From Rhodoferax sp. (GTDB lineage: Bacteria > Pseudomonadota > Gammaproteobacteria > Burkholderiales > Burkholderiaceae_C): DNA of 9,329 nucleotides. Position numbers and translations under genes: made by a program. The notes beneath the pieces are model-generated. The model had not been told where the DNA came from. It ran no database searches and saw only the letters and a program-made list of their open reading frames with translations. This document shows positions 1 to 7,438 of this stretch, one piece after another (the first letter of the stretch is position 1; the number at the start of each line of letters is the position of its first letter). The DNA lies in contig JAJAZK010000056.1 of assembly GCA_026785765.1 (NCBI GenBank), forward strand, positions 1 to 9,329, in the 5' to 3' direction.

Positions 1-184
1 CACCGCAGGACCGTCGGCGCGTTCAGCGCCCGACCGCCACGGCATGAGGCGCCGCTTGGCACGCCCTGCCGCGATGCGCGCCAAGGCCTACACGCCATAC
101 GCCAACGCAGCACCCAACCCGCGATCACCCAGCGGAATCACCGCGAAAATGCCATCCACCCCATGCACCGGAGATCGGGCACTA

Positions 185-207
185 TGCATTGGGGCAATTG
201 ACATGCA
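185..207. promoter_or_regulatory. Candidate operator dyad before soxB (TGCAT-N13-ATGCA)
   Basis: TGCAT at 185-189 and ATGCA at 203-207 form an interrupted palindrome with a 13-base spacer. Inside it, ATTG-GGG-CAAT gives a smaller dyad. The site ends three bases before the soxB ribosome binding site, so a bound regulator could block initiation or transcription. The arms are short and chance occurrence is quite possible. No regulator gene is present in the window to pair with it. Confidence 0.2.
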
Positions 208-209
208 AC

Positions 210-213
210 AGGA
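210..213 (+). promoter_or_regulatory. Ribosome binding site deciding the soxB GTG start
   Basis: AGGA lies six bases upstream of the GTG at 220. The alternative ATG at 259 would remove the N-terminal segment (residues 1-13), which resembles the start of other SoxB proteins as I remember them. This site therefore supports the GTG. Confidence 0.55.
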
Positions 214-219
214 TTCGAC

Positions 220-1470
220 GTGAACCGTTTTTCCATCTTCTCCATCGCGCGCAACGCGATGTCCTACCACGAGAACTGGCAAAAGCAGTGGCGCAGCCCC
301 GAGCCCAAAAGCAGTTACGACGCGATTGTGGTGGGCGGCGGTGGGCACGGTCTGGCCACGGCCTACTACTTGGCCAAGGAACACGGCATGCGCAACATCG
401 CCGTCGTCGAGCGCGGCTGGCTCGGTGGCGGCAACACGGCGCGTAACACCACCATCGTGCGTTCCAATTACCTGTGGGACGACTCCACCCATCTCTACGA
501 AAAAGCACTGCAATTGTGGGAGGGCCTGTCGCAGGAGTTGAACTACAACACCATGTTCAGCCAGCGCGGCGTCATGAACGTCGGCCACTCCCTGCAGGAC
601 ATGCGCGACATCCATCGCCGCGTGAACGCGAACCGCCTCAACGGCGTGGACGGCGTGGTGCTCAGCCCGCAGCAGATCAAGGACATGGTGCCGATCATGA
701 ACACCTCGGCCTCGCTGCGCTACCCGGTGATGGGCGCGTCGTTCCAGCCGCGTGCCGGTGTGGCGCGCCACGATGCAATTGCCTGGGGTTTCGCGCGCGC
801 CGCCGATGCACTGGGCGTGGACATCCTGCAAAACTGCGAGGTGGTCGGGATCCGGCGCGAAAGCGGCGCCGTGACGGGAATCGAGACCACACGCGGCAGC
901 ATCAACAGCCGCAAGATCGGCATCGTCTCGGCCGGTCACAGCACGGTGCTGGCCGACATGGCTGGTATTCGTTTGCCGCTCGAGAGCCACCCGCTGCAGG
1001 CCCTGGTGTCGGAGCCGCTGAAGCCGGTGCTGCACACAGTCGTGATGTCCAACGCCATCCATGCCTATGTGAGCCAGTCTGACAAGGGCGACCTGGTGAT
1101 TGGTGCGGGCATCGACAGTTACCTGGGTTATGGCCAGCGCGGCAGTTTCCCGGTGATCGAGCACACCTTGCAGGCAATTTGCGAGCTGTTCCCGATCTTT
1201 CGCCGGGTCCGCATGAACCGCCAGTGGGGCGGCATCGTGGACGTGGCGCCAGACGCGTGCCCGATTATTTCCAAGACCCATATCAAAGGCCTGTACTTCA
1301 ATTGCGGCTGGGGTACTGGCGGCTTCAAGGCGACACCGGGCTCGGGCTGGGTGATGGCGCACACCATGGCGCAGGACCGGCCACATGCGCTGAATGCGGC
1401 GTTTGCACTGGACCGCTTCAATACCGGCCACCTGATTGATGAACATGGCGCCGCTGGTGTCGCGCACTAG
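220..1470 (+). CDS. soxB: Sarcosine oxidase subunit beta (SoxB)
   Basis: This is the catalytic flavoprotein subunit of cytoplasmic heterotetrameric sarcosine oxidase, which oxidises sarcosine to glycine and passes electrons to oxygen. The 416 residues match the usual length of about 400-415. The Rossmann loop GGGGHG (39-44) binds FAD. The segment GVARHDAIAWGF (180-191) carries His184, equivalent by motif to the histidine that covalently holds FMN in characterised enzymes. NCGWGTGGFK (361-370) and the C-terminal GHLIDEHGAA are typical of the family. The GTG start at 220 is preferred over the ATG at 259 because residues 1-13 resemble the N-termini of homologues and AGGA lies at 210-213. It is the first gene of the operon. 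Its stop codon overlaps the soxD ribosome binding site. I see no truncation or missing key residue. Single-chain DAO-family sarcosine oxidases are excluded by the soxD-soxA-soxG neighbours. Confidence 0.97.
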   Translation: MNRFSIFSIARNAMSYHENWQKQWRSPEPKSSYDAIVVGGGGHGLATAYYLAKEHGMRNIAVVERGWLGGGNTARNTTIVRSNYLWDDSTHLYEKALQLWEGLSQELNYNTMFSQRGVMNVGHSLQDMRDIHRRVNANRLNGVDGVVLSPQQIKDMVPIMNTSASLRYPVMGASFQPRAGVARHDAIAWGFARAADALGVDILQNCEVVGIRRESGAVTGIETTRGSINSRKIGIVSAGHSTVLADMAGIRLPLESHPLQALVSEPLKPVLHTVVMSNAIHAYVSQSDKGDLVIGAGIDSYLGYGQRGSFPVIEHTLQAICELFPIFRRVRMNRQWGGIVDVAPDACPIISKTHIKGLYFNCGWGTGGFKATPGSGWVMAHTMAQDRPHALNAAFALDRFNTGHLIDEHGAAGVAH

Positions 1471-1481
1471 GAAGAATCTGC

Positions 1482-1778
1482 ATGTTATTGATCACCTGCC
1501 CCTGGTGCGGGCCACGCGCGGAGAGCGAGTTCAGTTGCGGCGGCGAAGCGCATATTGCACGTCCGCTGGACACCGACGCACTGAGCGACGAACAGTGGGG
1601 CGACTACCTGTTCATGCGCAAGAACCCCAAGGGAGACCACCGCGAACAGTGGCTGCACGCCTTGGGATGCCGGCGCTGGTTCAATGCCGAACGCAACACC
1701 GTTAGTTATGTGTTCTCGAAGTTTTACAAGCCGGGTGAAAACCCGGACGTGCCCGCACCGGCCGGGGGCGATACATGA
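1482..1778 (+). CDS. soxD: Sarcosine oxidase subunit delta (SoxD)
   Basis: This small zinc-binding subunit of heterotetrameric sarcosine oxidase has a structural role in the complex. The 98 residues match the family. Cys6 and Cys9 (CPWC), His59 and Cys63 sit at the same positions as the zinc ligands of the characterised delta subunit, as I recall that structure. MRKNPKGDHREQWLH (45-59) is the hallmark stretch, followed by GCRRWF (62-67). AGGAAG at 1469-1474 overlaps the soxB stop and lies seven bases before the ATG, so translation is probably coupled to soxB. The stop TGA overlaps the soxA ATG in an ATGA junction. Residues after about 85 are a short Pro/Gly-rich tail, as is usual. Confidence 0.97.
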   Translation: MLLITCPWCGPRAESEFSCGGEAHIARPLDTDALSDEQWGDYLFMRKNPKGDHREQWLHALGCRRWFNAERNTVSYVFSKFYKPGENPDVPAPAGGDT

Positions 1779-4700
1779 GTGGTGTACGTCTGGCTGCTGG
1801 TGGTAACCGCATTGACCGCGCCCGGCCGCTGCGGTTTGAGTTCAACGGCCGCAGCTATCAGGGTTTTGTCGGCGACACGCTGGCCTCGGCGGTACTGGCA
1901 GCGGGTGAGACGGTGTTGTCGCGCTCGTGGAAGTACCACCGGCCGCGCTCGATTGTCAGCAGCGGCATTGAAGAACCTTCGGCCCTGGTGCAAATGGAAT
2001 CCGGCCAATGGACGATTCCCAACGCCAAGATGCCCGAGGTCGAGTTGTACCAGGGCCTGAAGAGTGAAACCGTCAACCCGTGGCCGAGCCCGTTCAAGCA
2101 CTTGCTGAGCATCAACCGCTGGTTCACGCCGCTGTTCCCGGCAGGTTTCTATTACAAGACGTTCATGTGGCCGGCCAAGGCCTGGATGAGGTACGAACAC
2201 TTTATCCGCAAGGCCGGTGGCCTGGGCGCGGCGCCCGACCAGGAAGACCAGGACCGTTACGTACACCAGAACCTGCACTGCGATGTATTGGTGGCGGGTG
2301 GCGGTGTGGCAGGCCTGGCGGCGGCGCTGGTGGCGGGGCGCAGTGGCGCGCGTGTGGTCCTGGCCGAGCTGGGCGCCACCTTGGGCGGCTGCGCACACCG
2401 GCTACACGGCACGATCGACGGCCACAGCGTGAGCGACTGGGTGCACGCGGCCGAACAGGAGCTGGCGCAGATGCCCGAGGTGCGCGTCCTCCGCCGCGGT
2501 GTGGTGTTTGGCTCCCACGACCACAACTTCCTGACCATTCGTGAATCCCTGACCGACCATTTGCCCCTGCAAGAGCGCAAAGGTTTTCGCGAGCGCCTGT
2601 GGCGCGTGCGCGCAGCACAGGTGGTGCTGGCCACCGGTGCCCATGAGCGTCCGATGGTGTTTGGCAACAACGACCTGCCCGGTGTGATGCTCTCCAGCGC
2701 CATGGCGGACTACGCCGCGCTGTATGGGGTGTTGGTCGGGCGCAACATCGTGCTGCTTGCCAACAACGACAGCGCGTATGCGGATGCATTGGTGCTGAAG
2801 AATGCCGGTGCCCAGGTCACCGTGGTTGATGTGCGCCCTGCGCCCGCAGGCCCTGTGGGTCTGGCGGCGATGGCGGGCGCGGCCGGGGTGGAGATGGTGC
2901 GTGGTTTTGTGCCGCTGCATGCAAGCGGGGTGGCGGCGGTCAGCGCCATCGTGCTGCGTGCGATGTCTGGCGCCAAGGCCAGTGGTGAACAACGCACGCT
3001 GGCGTGTGATGCGCTGGGGTTGGCCGGCGGCTGGAATCCGGCCGTCCACCTGCATTCACATGCGGGTGGCAAGGTGCGCTGGGACGACGCGTTGGTCTGC
3101 TTCCGCCCCGCAGCGCCGGTACCGGCGCAGGCCTGTGTGGGCGCCTGCAATGCGACCTGGTCACTGAAGCATACGCTGGAAGAAGCCAGCCGATTCGGCG
3201 CAGCGGCTGCCACCCACGCTGGTTTCCCGGCAGATGCGACGCTCCACCATGTAGTGGACGAACCGCCCGCTGAGCCGATCGCCGCGTTCTGGATTGCCGA
3301 GACCGATGAGCCGGTTGCGCGGCGCGCCAAGGCCTTCGTGGACTACCAGAATGATGTCGCTGCCAGTGACATCGAACTCGCGATTCGCGAGGGCTTCGAG
3401 TCGATCGAACATATCAAGCGCTACACCGCACTGGGTTTCGGCACTGACCAGGGCAAACTCGGCAACATCAACGGCATGGCGCTGGCCGCGCGTGCCATGA
3501 ACAAGCCGATCGATCAGGTTGGCACGACCACGTTCCGGCCGAATTACCTGCCGATCAGTTTTGGCACCTTTGCCGGGCTCGAGCGCGGCGACCTGTTCGA
3601 TCCGGCACGCCATACCAGTGCCCATCGCTGCCATGTCGTTGCCGGCGCCCTCTTCGAGGATGTGGGGCAGTGGAAGCGGCCCTGGTACTTTCCCAAGGGC
3701 AAAGAGGATCTGCAGCAGGCGGTGCAGCGCGAATGCCTTGCCGTGCGCAGCGGCGTTGGCATGCTCGACGCCTCCACGCTGGGCAAGATCGACATCCAGG
3801 GCCCGGACGCTGCCAAGCTGCTCAACTGGATGTATACCAACCCGTGGCTCAAGCTGGAGGTGGGCAAGTGCCGCTACGGCCTGATGCTCGACGAGAACGG
3901 CATGGTGTTCGACGACGGCGTCACCGCACGGCTGGGCGAGAACCATTTCCTGATGACCACCACCAGCGGCGGCGCGGCGCGCGTGCTGGGCTGGATGGAG
4001 CGCTGGGTGCAGACCGAGTGGCCCGACATGCAGGTTTACATGACCTCGGTCACCGACCAGTGGTCGACCTTTGCGGTGGTGGGTCCGAAGAGCCGCGCCG
4101 TGGTGCAGAAGGTGTGCCACGACGTGGACCTGTCGAGCGAGGCCTTTCCGTTCATGAGCTGGCGCGCCGGTACGGTGGCCGACGTACCGGCACGGGTGAT
4201 GCGCATCAGCTTTTCGGGCGAGATGTCATTCGAGGTGAATGTGCCGTCCAACACCGGTGAACATGTCTGGAAGGCCTTGCTGGCAGCCGGGCAGGAATTC
4301 GGCATCACGCCCTATGGCACCGAGGCGATGCATGTGCTGCGGGCGGAAAAGGGTTACATCATTGTGGGCCAGGACACCGACGGCTCGATCACCCCATTCG
4401 ACCTGGGTATGGGCGCCATGGTGGCCAGGAACAAGGACTTTCTGGGTCGGCGCTCGCTCACCCGCAGCGACACCGCCCGCGCCGACCGCAAACAATTGGT
4501 GGGATTGCTCACCGACGACCCGGGCCTGGTCCTTCCCGAGGGCAGCCAACTGACCGAACGCTCCCAGCCCAGCCCGCCGCCGGTGCCGATGCTGGGGCAT
4601 GTGACATCGAGTTACTTCAGCCCGATCCTGAAGCGTTCGATTGCGATGGCGCTGGTGCGATCTGGCCAGCAGCGTGTGGGCCAGAAGGTGTATGCCGCAC

Positions 4701-4780
4701 TGGCCGACGGCCGTTACGTTGCCGCCACCGTCGGCAGCACGGTGTTCTACGACCCACAAGGAAAACAGCTCCATGCCTGA
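1775..4780 (+). CDS. soxA: Sarcosine oxidase subunit alpha (SoxA)
   Basis: This large subunit of heterotetrameric sarcosine oxidase binds NAD+ and hosts the folate site that takes up the one-carbon unit as 5,10-methylenetetrahydrofolate. Its 1001 residues are close to the family's usual 960-1010. Domains in order: a ferredoxin-like fold at about 10-105 with no cysteine at all (the first is Cys169), so no Fe-S cluster there; a dinucleotide-binding domain from about 168 with AGGGVAG (174-180) and ATGAHERP (286-293); a second nucleotide-binding part at about 320-460; an SoxA-specific linker domain at about 515-600, including IKRYTALGFGTDQGK (547-561); an aminomethyltransferase (GCV_T-like) domain at about 630-880, with FSGEMSFEV (813-821); and a GCV_T C-terminal barrel at about 905-990. 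The start overlaps the soxD stop by four bases, and GGGGG at 1764-1768 may serve as ribosome binding site. The end overlaps soxG by eight bases. Confidence 0.97.
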   Translation: MSGVRLAAGGNRIDRARPLRFEFNGRSYQGFVGDTLASAVLAAGETVLSRSWKYHRPRSIVSSGIEEPSALVQMESGQWTIPNAKMPEVELYQGLKSETVNPWPSPFKHLLSINRWFTPLFPAGFYYKTFMWPAKAWMRYEHFIRKAGGLGAAPDQEDQDRYVHQNLHCDVLVAGGGVAGLAAALVAGRSGARVVLAELGATLGGCAHRLHGTIDGHSVSDWVHAAEQELAQMPEVRVLRRGVVFGSHDHNFLTIRESLTDHLPLQERKGFRERLWRVRAAQVVLATGAHERPMVFGNNDLPGVMLSSAMADYAALYGVLVGRNIVLLANNDSAYADALVLKNAGAQVTVVDVRPAPAGPVGLAAMAGAAGVEMVRGFVPLHASGVAAVSAIVLRAMSGAKASGEQRTLACDALGLAGGWNPAVHLHSHAGGKVRWDDALVCFRPAAPVPAQACVGACNATWSLKHTLEEASRFGAAAATHAGFPADATLHHVVDEPPAEPIAAFWIAETDEPVARRAKAFVDYQNDVAASDIELAIREGFESIEHIKRYTALGFGTDQGKLGNINGMALAARAMNKPIDQVGTTTFRPNYLPISFGTFAGLERGDLFDPARHTSAHRCHVVAGALFEDVGQWKRPWYFPKGKEDLQQAVQRECLAVRSGVGMLDASTLGKIDIQGPDAAKLLNWMYTNPWLKLEVGKCRYGLMLDENGMVFDDGVTARLGENHFLMTTTSGGAARVLGWMERWVQTEWPDMQVYMTSVTDQWSTFAVVGPKSRAVVQKVCHDVDLSSEAFPFMSWRAGTVADVPARVMRISFSGEMSFEVNVPSNTGEHVWKALLAAGQEFGITPYGTEAMHVLRAEKGYIIVGQDTDGSITPFDLGMGAMVARNKDFLGRRSLTRSDTARADRKQLVGLLTDDPGLVLPEGSQLTERSQPSPPPVPMLGHVTSSYFSPILKRSIAMALVRSGQQRVGQKVYAALADGRYVAATVGSTVFYDPQGKQLHA

Positions 4781-5354
4781 TGTCGCCTTGGGCAGCCCGC
4801 TGGCCGCATTTCTGGATGGTGGCACGCGCACCCTGCAGATCGACGGCCGCAGCGCGGTGCTGCAAGAAGTTCCCTTCGTGGAGATGGTCAACCTGCGTGG
4901 CAATGGACAAGACGCGTTGTTTGCCCAAGCGGTGCAGCAGGCCACGGGTCTGGCGTTGCCGCTGCGCGCCAACACTGCCAGCCTTGGCGCGCAACGCCAG
5001 TGGTTGTGGCTGGGGCCGGACGAGTGGCTGCTGAAGTGCCGCGACTGGCCTGCCACCGAGGCCATGGACACCCTGAGCGCCGCATTGCTGGGCATGCACA
5101 GCGCCGTAGTTGATGTGGGCCATGGCAACACGACGGTGCTGCTGTCCGGGCCGGGGGCGGGCGAGTTGCTCGCGCGCGGCTGCCCGCTGGACTTGCATCC
5201 GCGGGTGTTTTCAGCGGGTAGTGTGGCGCAGACCCATGTGGCCAAGGCTGCGGCCACCATCCTCTGCGTGGAGCCGGGAACCCGTTTCGAGCTGACTGTG
5301 CGGCGCAGCTTTGCCGACTACCTGGTGCGCTGGTTGTGCGCGGCTGGCGAGTAA
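4773..5354 (+). CDS. soxG: Sarcosine oxidase subunit gamma (SoxG)
   Basis: This is the gamma subunit of heterotetrameric sarcosine oxidase, a non-catalytic chain related in fold to the aminomethyltransferase family. The start is the ATG at 4773, giving 193 residues, normal for SoxG. AAGGA at 4758-4762 lies ten bases upstream. The frame is open further upstream but that part lies inside soxA and does not resemble the family. Recognisable blocks are LWLGPDEWLL (78-87), AVVDVGHGNT (111-120), RGCPLDLHPRVF (135-146), AQTHVAKA (152-159) and RRSFADYLVRWL (177-188). The gene overlaps soxA by eight bases and ends 20 bases before the HyuA-like gene. SoxG is the least conserved subunit, but the blocks and position make the call firm. 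Confidence 0.95.
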   Translation: MPDVALGSPLAAFLDGGTRTLQIDGRSAVLQEVPFVEMVNLRGNGQDALFAQAVQQATGLALPLRANTASLGAQRQWLWLGPDEWLLKCRDWPATEAMDTLSAALLGMHSAVVDVGHGNTTVLLSGPGAGELLARGCPLDLHPRVFSAGSVAQTHVAKAAATILCVEPGTRFELTVRRSFADYLVRWLCAAGE

Positions 5355-5374
5355 CTCGCGTCTGAGCCGGGTCG

Positions 5375-7438
5375 ATGACTTTTTTTCTCGGCGTCGATAC
5401 CGGTGGCACCTTCACCGACGCCGTGTTGCTGGACGCGCAGCGCCGCGGGGTGGCCACGGCCAAGAGCCTGACGACCCGCTTCGACCTGGCGCTTGGTATT
5501 GGTGCTGCCCTGGACCAGTTACCGGCCGAGTCGCTGGCGCGGGTGGACCTGGTGTCCCTGTCGACCACGCTGACCACCAACTCCGTGGTCGAGGGCAAGG
5601 GTTCACCCGTGTGTGTGCTGCTGGCCGGCTACGACGCCGCCCAGATCAAGTCCAGTGGCCTGATCGAACTGCTCGGCGCCGACGCCATCGTGTCGCTTGC
5701 GGGCGGTCACGACGCGGGCGCTGCGGCGCTGTGTGCCCTTGATGAAGCTGCCGCCCGCGCCGCGATCCTGCGCCAGGCACCGCGTGTATCGGCGTTTGCG
5801 ATCTCCGCCAGTTTCGGGGTGCGCAACCCGGCGCACGAGTTGCAGCTGCGCGCCTGGGTCGAGCAGTTGTGCGACAAACCGGTGACCTGCGGCCATGAAC
5901 TGGCCTCCAGCCTGGGCGCGCCGCGCCGCGCAATGACCGTGGCTTTGAATGCGCGCATGATTTCGCATGTGAAGCTGCTGATCGAGTCGGTGCAGCGCAC
6001 GCTGGTACAGCGGCGCATCGATGCGCCGCTGATGATCGTCAAGGGCGACGGCAGCCTGATCAATGTACACAGCGCCTTGCAGCGTCCAGTAGGCACTGTT
6101 TTGTCGGGCCCGGCGGCGAGTGTGCTGGGGGCCTGCTTTCTGAGTGGTCAGCAGGATGCCATCGTGGCCGACATGGGCGGCACCACCACCGATATTGCGG
6201 TGGTGCGCGGTGGCCAGCCCGAGCTCAGCTTCGACGGCGCCATGGTGGGCCAGTGGCGTCCCATGGTGGAGGCGGTGAAGATCTATGCAATCGGGCTGGG
6301 AGGCGACAGCGAAGTGCGTTTTGGCGGTGGCGAAGGCCTGGTGATCGGCCCGCGCCGCGTGCTGCCGCTCAGCCTGCTGGCGCACCAGCATCCGCACATC
6401 CTGCCAGTGCTCGAGCGCCAGCAGAACGAGGCACCGCACGCCAGCCAGATTCGTTTTGCGCAACGCCTGCACGCCGACGCGGCGCATCTGAGCCGGCTGC
6501 CGGAGGACGAATTGGCGGCCTGGGAGCGGCTGGCGCAAGGACCGGTGGACCTGGAGCGTGCCAACATCGAAGAGCGCGGTCTTTCACGCGCCCTGGCCCG
6601 GCTGGAGCGCAAGGGGCTGGCGATCTACAGCGGATTTACGCCCAGCGATGCAGCGCATGTGCTGGGACTGTCGAACCACTGGAGCCGGGATGCTGCAGTT
6701 TATGGTGCGCGTATCTGGGCGCGCCAGATGCGCCATCTGTATGGCCTGGGCACCTGGAAGCTGGGTGATGCCGAGGCGCCGGCGCGCCAGGTGGTGGACA
6801 AAGTCATCAACACGATCTGCCAGAAGCTGATCGAAGCCGGCTTGAACGACGCCGGCCAGTTGACTGAAGCAAACGCCGGCAAGATCGCAAACCTGCTGAC
6901 CGGTATGGTGCTGGGCGGCAATTCGCAGGATGGGCAACGGCCGGTATTTGCGCTGAAGTTCGCACCCGATCTGCCGCTGGTCGCGGTCGGTGCACCGGCC
7001 GCCAGTTATTACCCGGCCGTCGCCGCTGCGTTGGGCGTGCGGCTGGAACTGCCGCGTTTTGCCGAGGTGGCAAACGCCATCGGTGCGGTATTGGGGCAAG
7101 TGTCGCAGCGGGTGCATGTGATCGTGTCGCAGCCGGTGCGTGGTGTGTTCCGCGTGTTCACCGCCCAAGGGCCGCGCGATTTTGCCGACGTCGCCGCCGC
7201 GGTGTCGCACGCCCAGCAATTGGCCAGTGCCGAGGCGCTGCGCCGCGCCTTGGAGGCCGGGGCGGCCCATGTAGAGGTGTTGCTGAGCCAGACCGACAAC
7301 AAGGTCAGCAACGACATCGACGGTGACATGTTCTTCGAGGCCCGGGTGACGGCAACCGCGTTCGGGCCGCCCCGTACGCGCCAGCACCTTAGCGCTGATG
7401 GCGACCTACCGCATGCCAACATCGCGCAGCCAGCTTGA
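5375..7438 (+). CDS. HyuA-like hydantoinase/oxoprolinase family ATPase
   Basis: This belongs to the family of ATP-dependent N-methylhydantoinase A, 5-oxoprolinase and acetone carboxylase beta subunit, which phosphorylate an amide or carbonyl using an actin-like ATPase fold. Its 687 residues suit HyuA. The N-terminal domain has GVDTGGTFTDAV (6-17) and LTTNSVVEGKG (66-76). The ATPase core has KGDGSL (223-228), SGPAAS (244-249), DMGGTTTDI (266-274) and GLGGDS (307-312). TPSDAAHVLG (422-431) and the C-terminal VGAPAASYYP (538-547) and EVANAIGAVLG (564-574) complete the pattern. After IGPRRV (324-329) it reads LPLSLLAHQHP and lacks the PGPAC stretch I know from canonical HyuA and 5-oxoprolinase. 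No HyuB gene follows, although many relatives act as A/B pairs. The ribosome binding site is weak (GAGCCGGG, 5364-5371). The sox context fits N-methylhydantoin use upstream of sarcosine, but that substrate is inference. It overlaps the next gene by 41 bases. Confidence 0.88.
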   Translation: MTFFLGVDTGGTFTDAVLLDAQRRGVATAKSLTTRFDLALGIGAALDQLPAESLARVDLVSLSTTLTTNSVVEGKGSPVCVLLAGYDAAQIKSSGLIELLGADAIVSLAGGHDAGAAALCALDEAAARAAILRQAPRVSAFAISASFGVRNPAHELQLRAWVEQLCDKPVTCGHELASSLGAPRRAMTVALNARMISHVKLLIESVQRTLVQRRIDAPLMIVKGDGSLINVHSALQRPVGTVLSGPAASVLGACFLSGQQDAIVADMGGTTTDIAVVRGGQPELSFDGAMVGQWRPMVEAVKIYAIGLGGDSEVRFGGGEGLVIGPRRVLPLSLLAHQHPHILPVLERQQNEAPHASQIRFAQRLHADAAHLSRLPEDELAAWERLAQGPVDLERANIEERGLSRALARLERKGLAIYSGFTPSDAAHVLGLSNHWSRDAAVYGARIWARQMRHLYGLGTWKLGDAEAPARQVVDKVINTICQKLIEAGLNDAGQLTEANAGKIANLLTGMVLGGNSQDGQRPVFALKFAPDLPLVAVGAPAASYYPAVAAALGVRLELPRFAEVANAIGAVLGQVSQRVHVIVSQPVRGVFRVFTAQGPRDFADVAAAVSHAQQLASAEALRRALEAGAAHVEVLLSQTDNKVSNDIDGDMFFEARVTATAFGPPRTRQHLSADGDLPHANIAQPA

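Larger units (their letters stand above)
1..219. other. Leader region upstream of soxB, no convincing gene
   Basis: Two plus-strand frames are open from the left edge (one to a stop at 199-201, one to a TGA at 221-223 that overlaps the soxB GTG), but their translations are low-complexity, rich in Arg, Pro and Ala, resemble no family I know, and show weak third-position GC bias compared with the sox genes. A 38-codon minus-strand frame ends at 88 and has no ribosome binding site. I therefore treat the stretch as leader and promoter sequence. A TTGACA at 198-203 has no matching -10 before the start codon. Either the promoter lies left of about position 180 or beyond the window, or the operon continues leftward. 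Confidence 0.5.

Noticed and set aside
198..203. Perfect TTGACA, possible -35 of a soxB promoter
   Set aside because: The expected -10 position (about 221-226) reads TGAACC, does not resemble TATAAT and falls inside the coding start.
88..1467. A 459-codon minus-strand open frame antisense to soxB
   Set aside because: It mirrors the soxB codons in high-GC sequence, resembles no protein family (rich in His, Arg, Val, Gln), and soxB itself has clear functional motifs. The part outside soxB (88-219) has no ribosome binding site of its own.
4641..4772. A longer soxG starting at an upstream in-frame ATG
   Set aside because: The extra 44 residues lie within soxA, are rich in Arg, Trp and Cys unlike SoxG, and AAGGA at 4758-4762 supports the ATG at 4773.
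3161..6538. Several long minus-strand frames opposite soxA, soxG and the HyuA-like gene (about 200-345 codons)
   Set aside because: All lie in shadow phase of genes with strong motifs, and their translations are compositionally biased with no recognisable domain.
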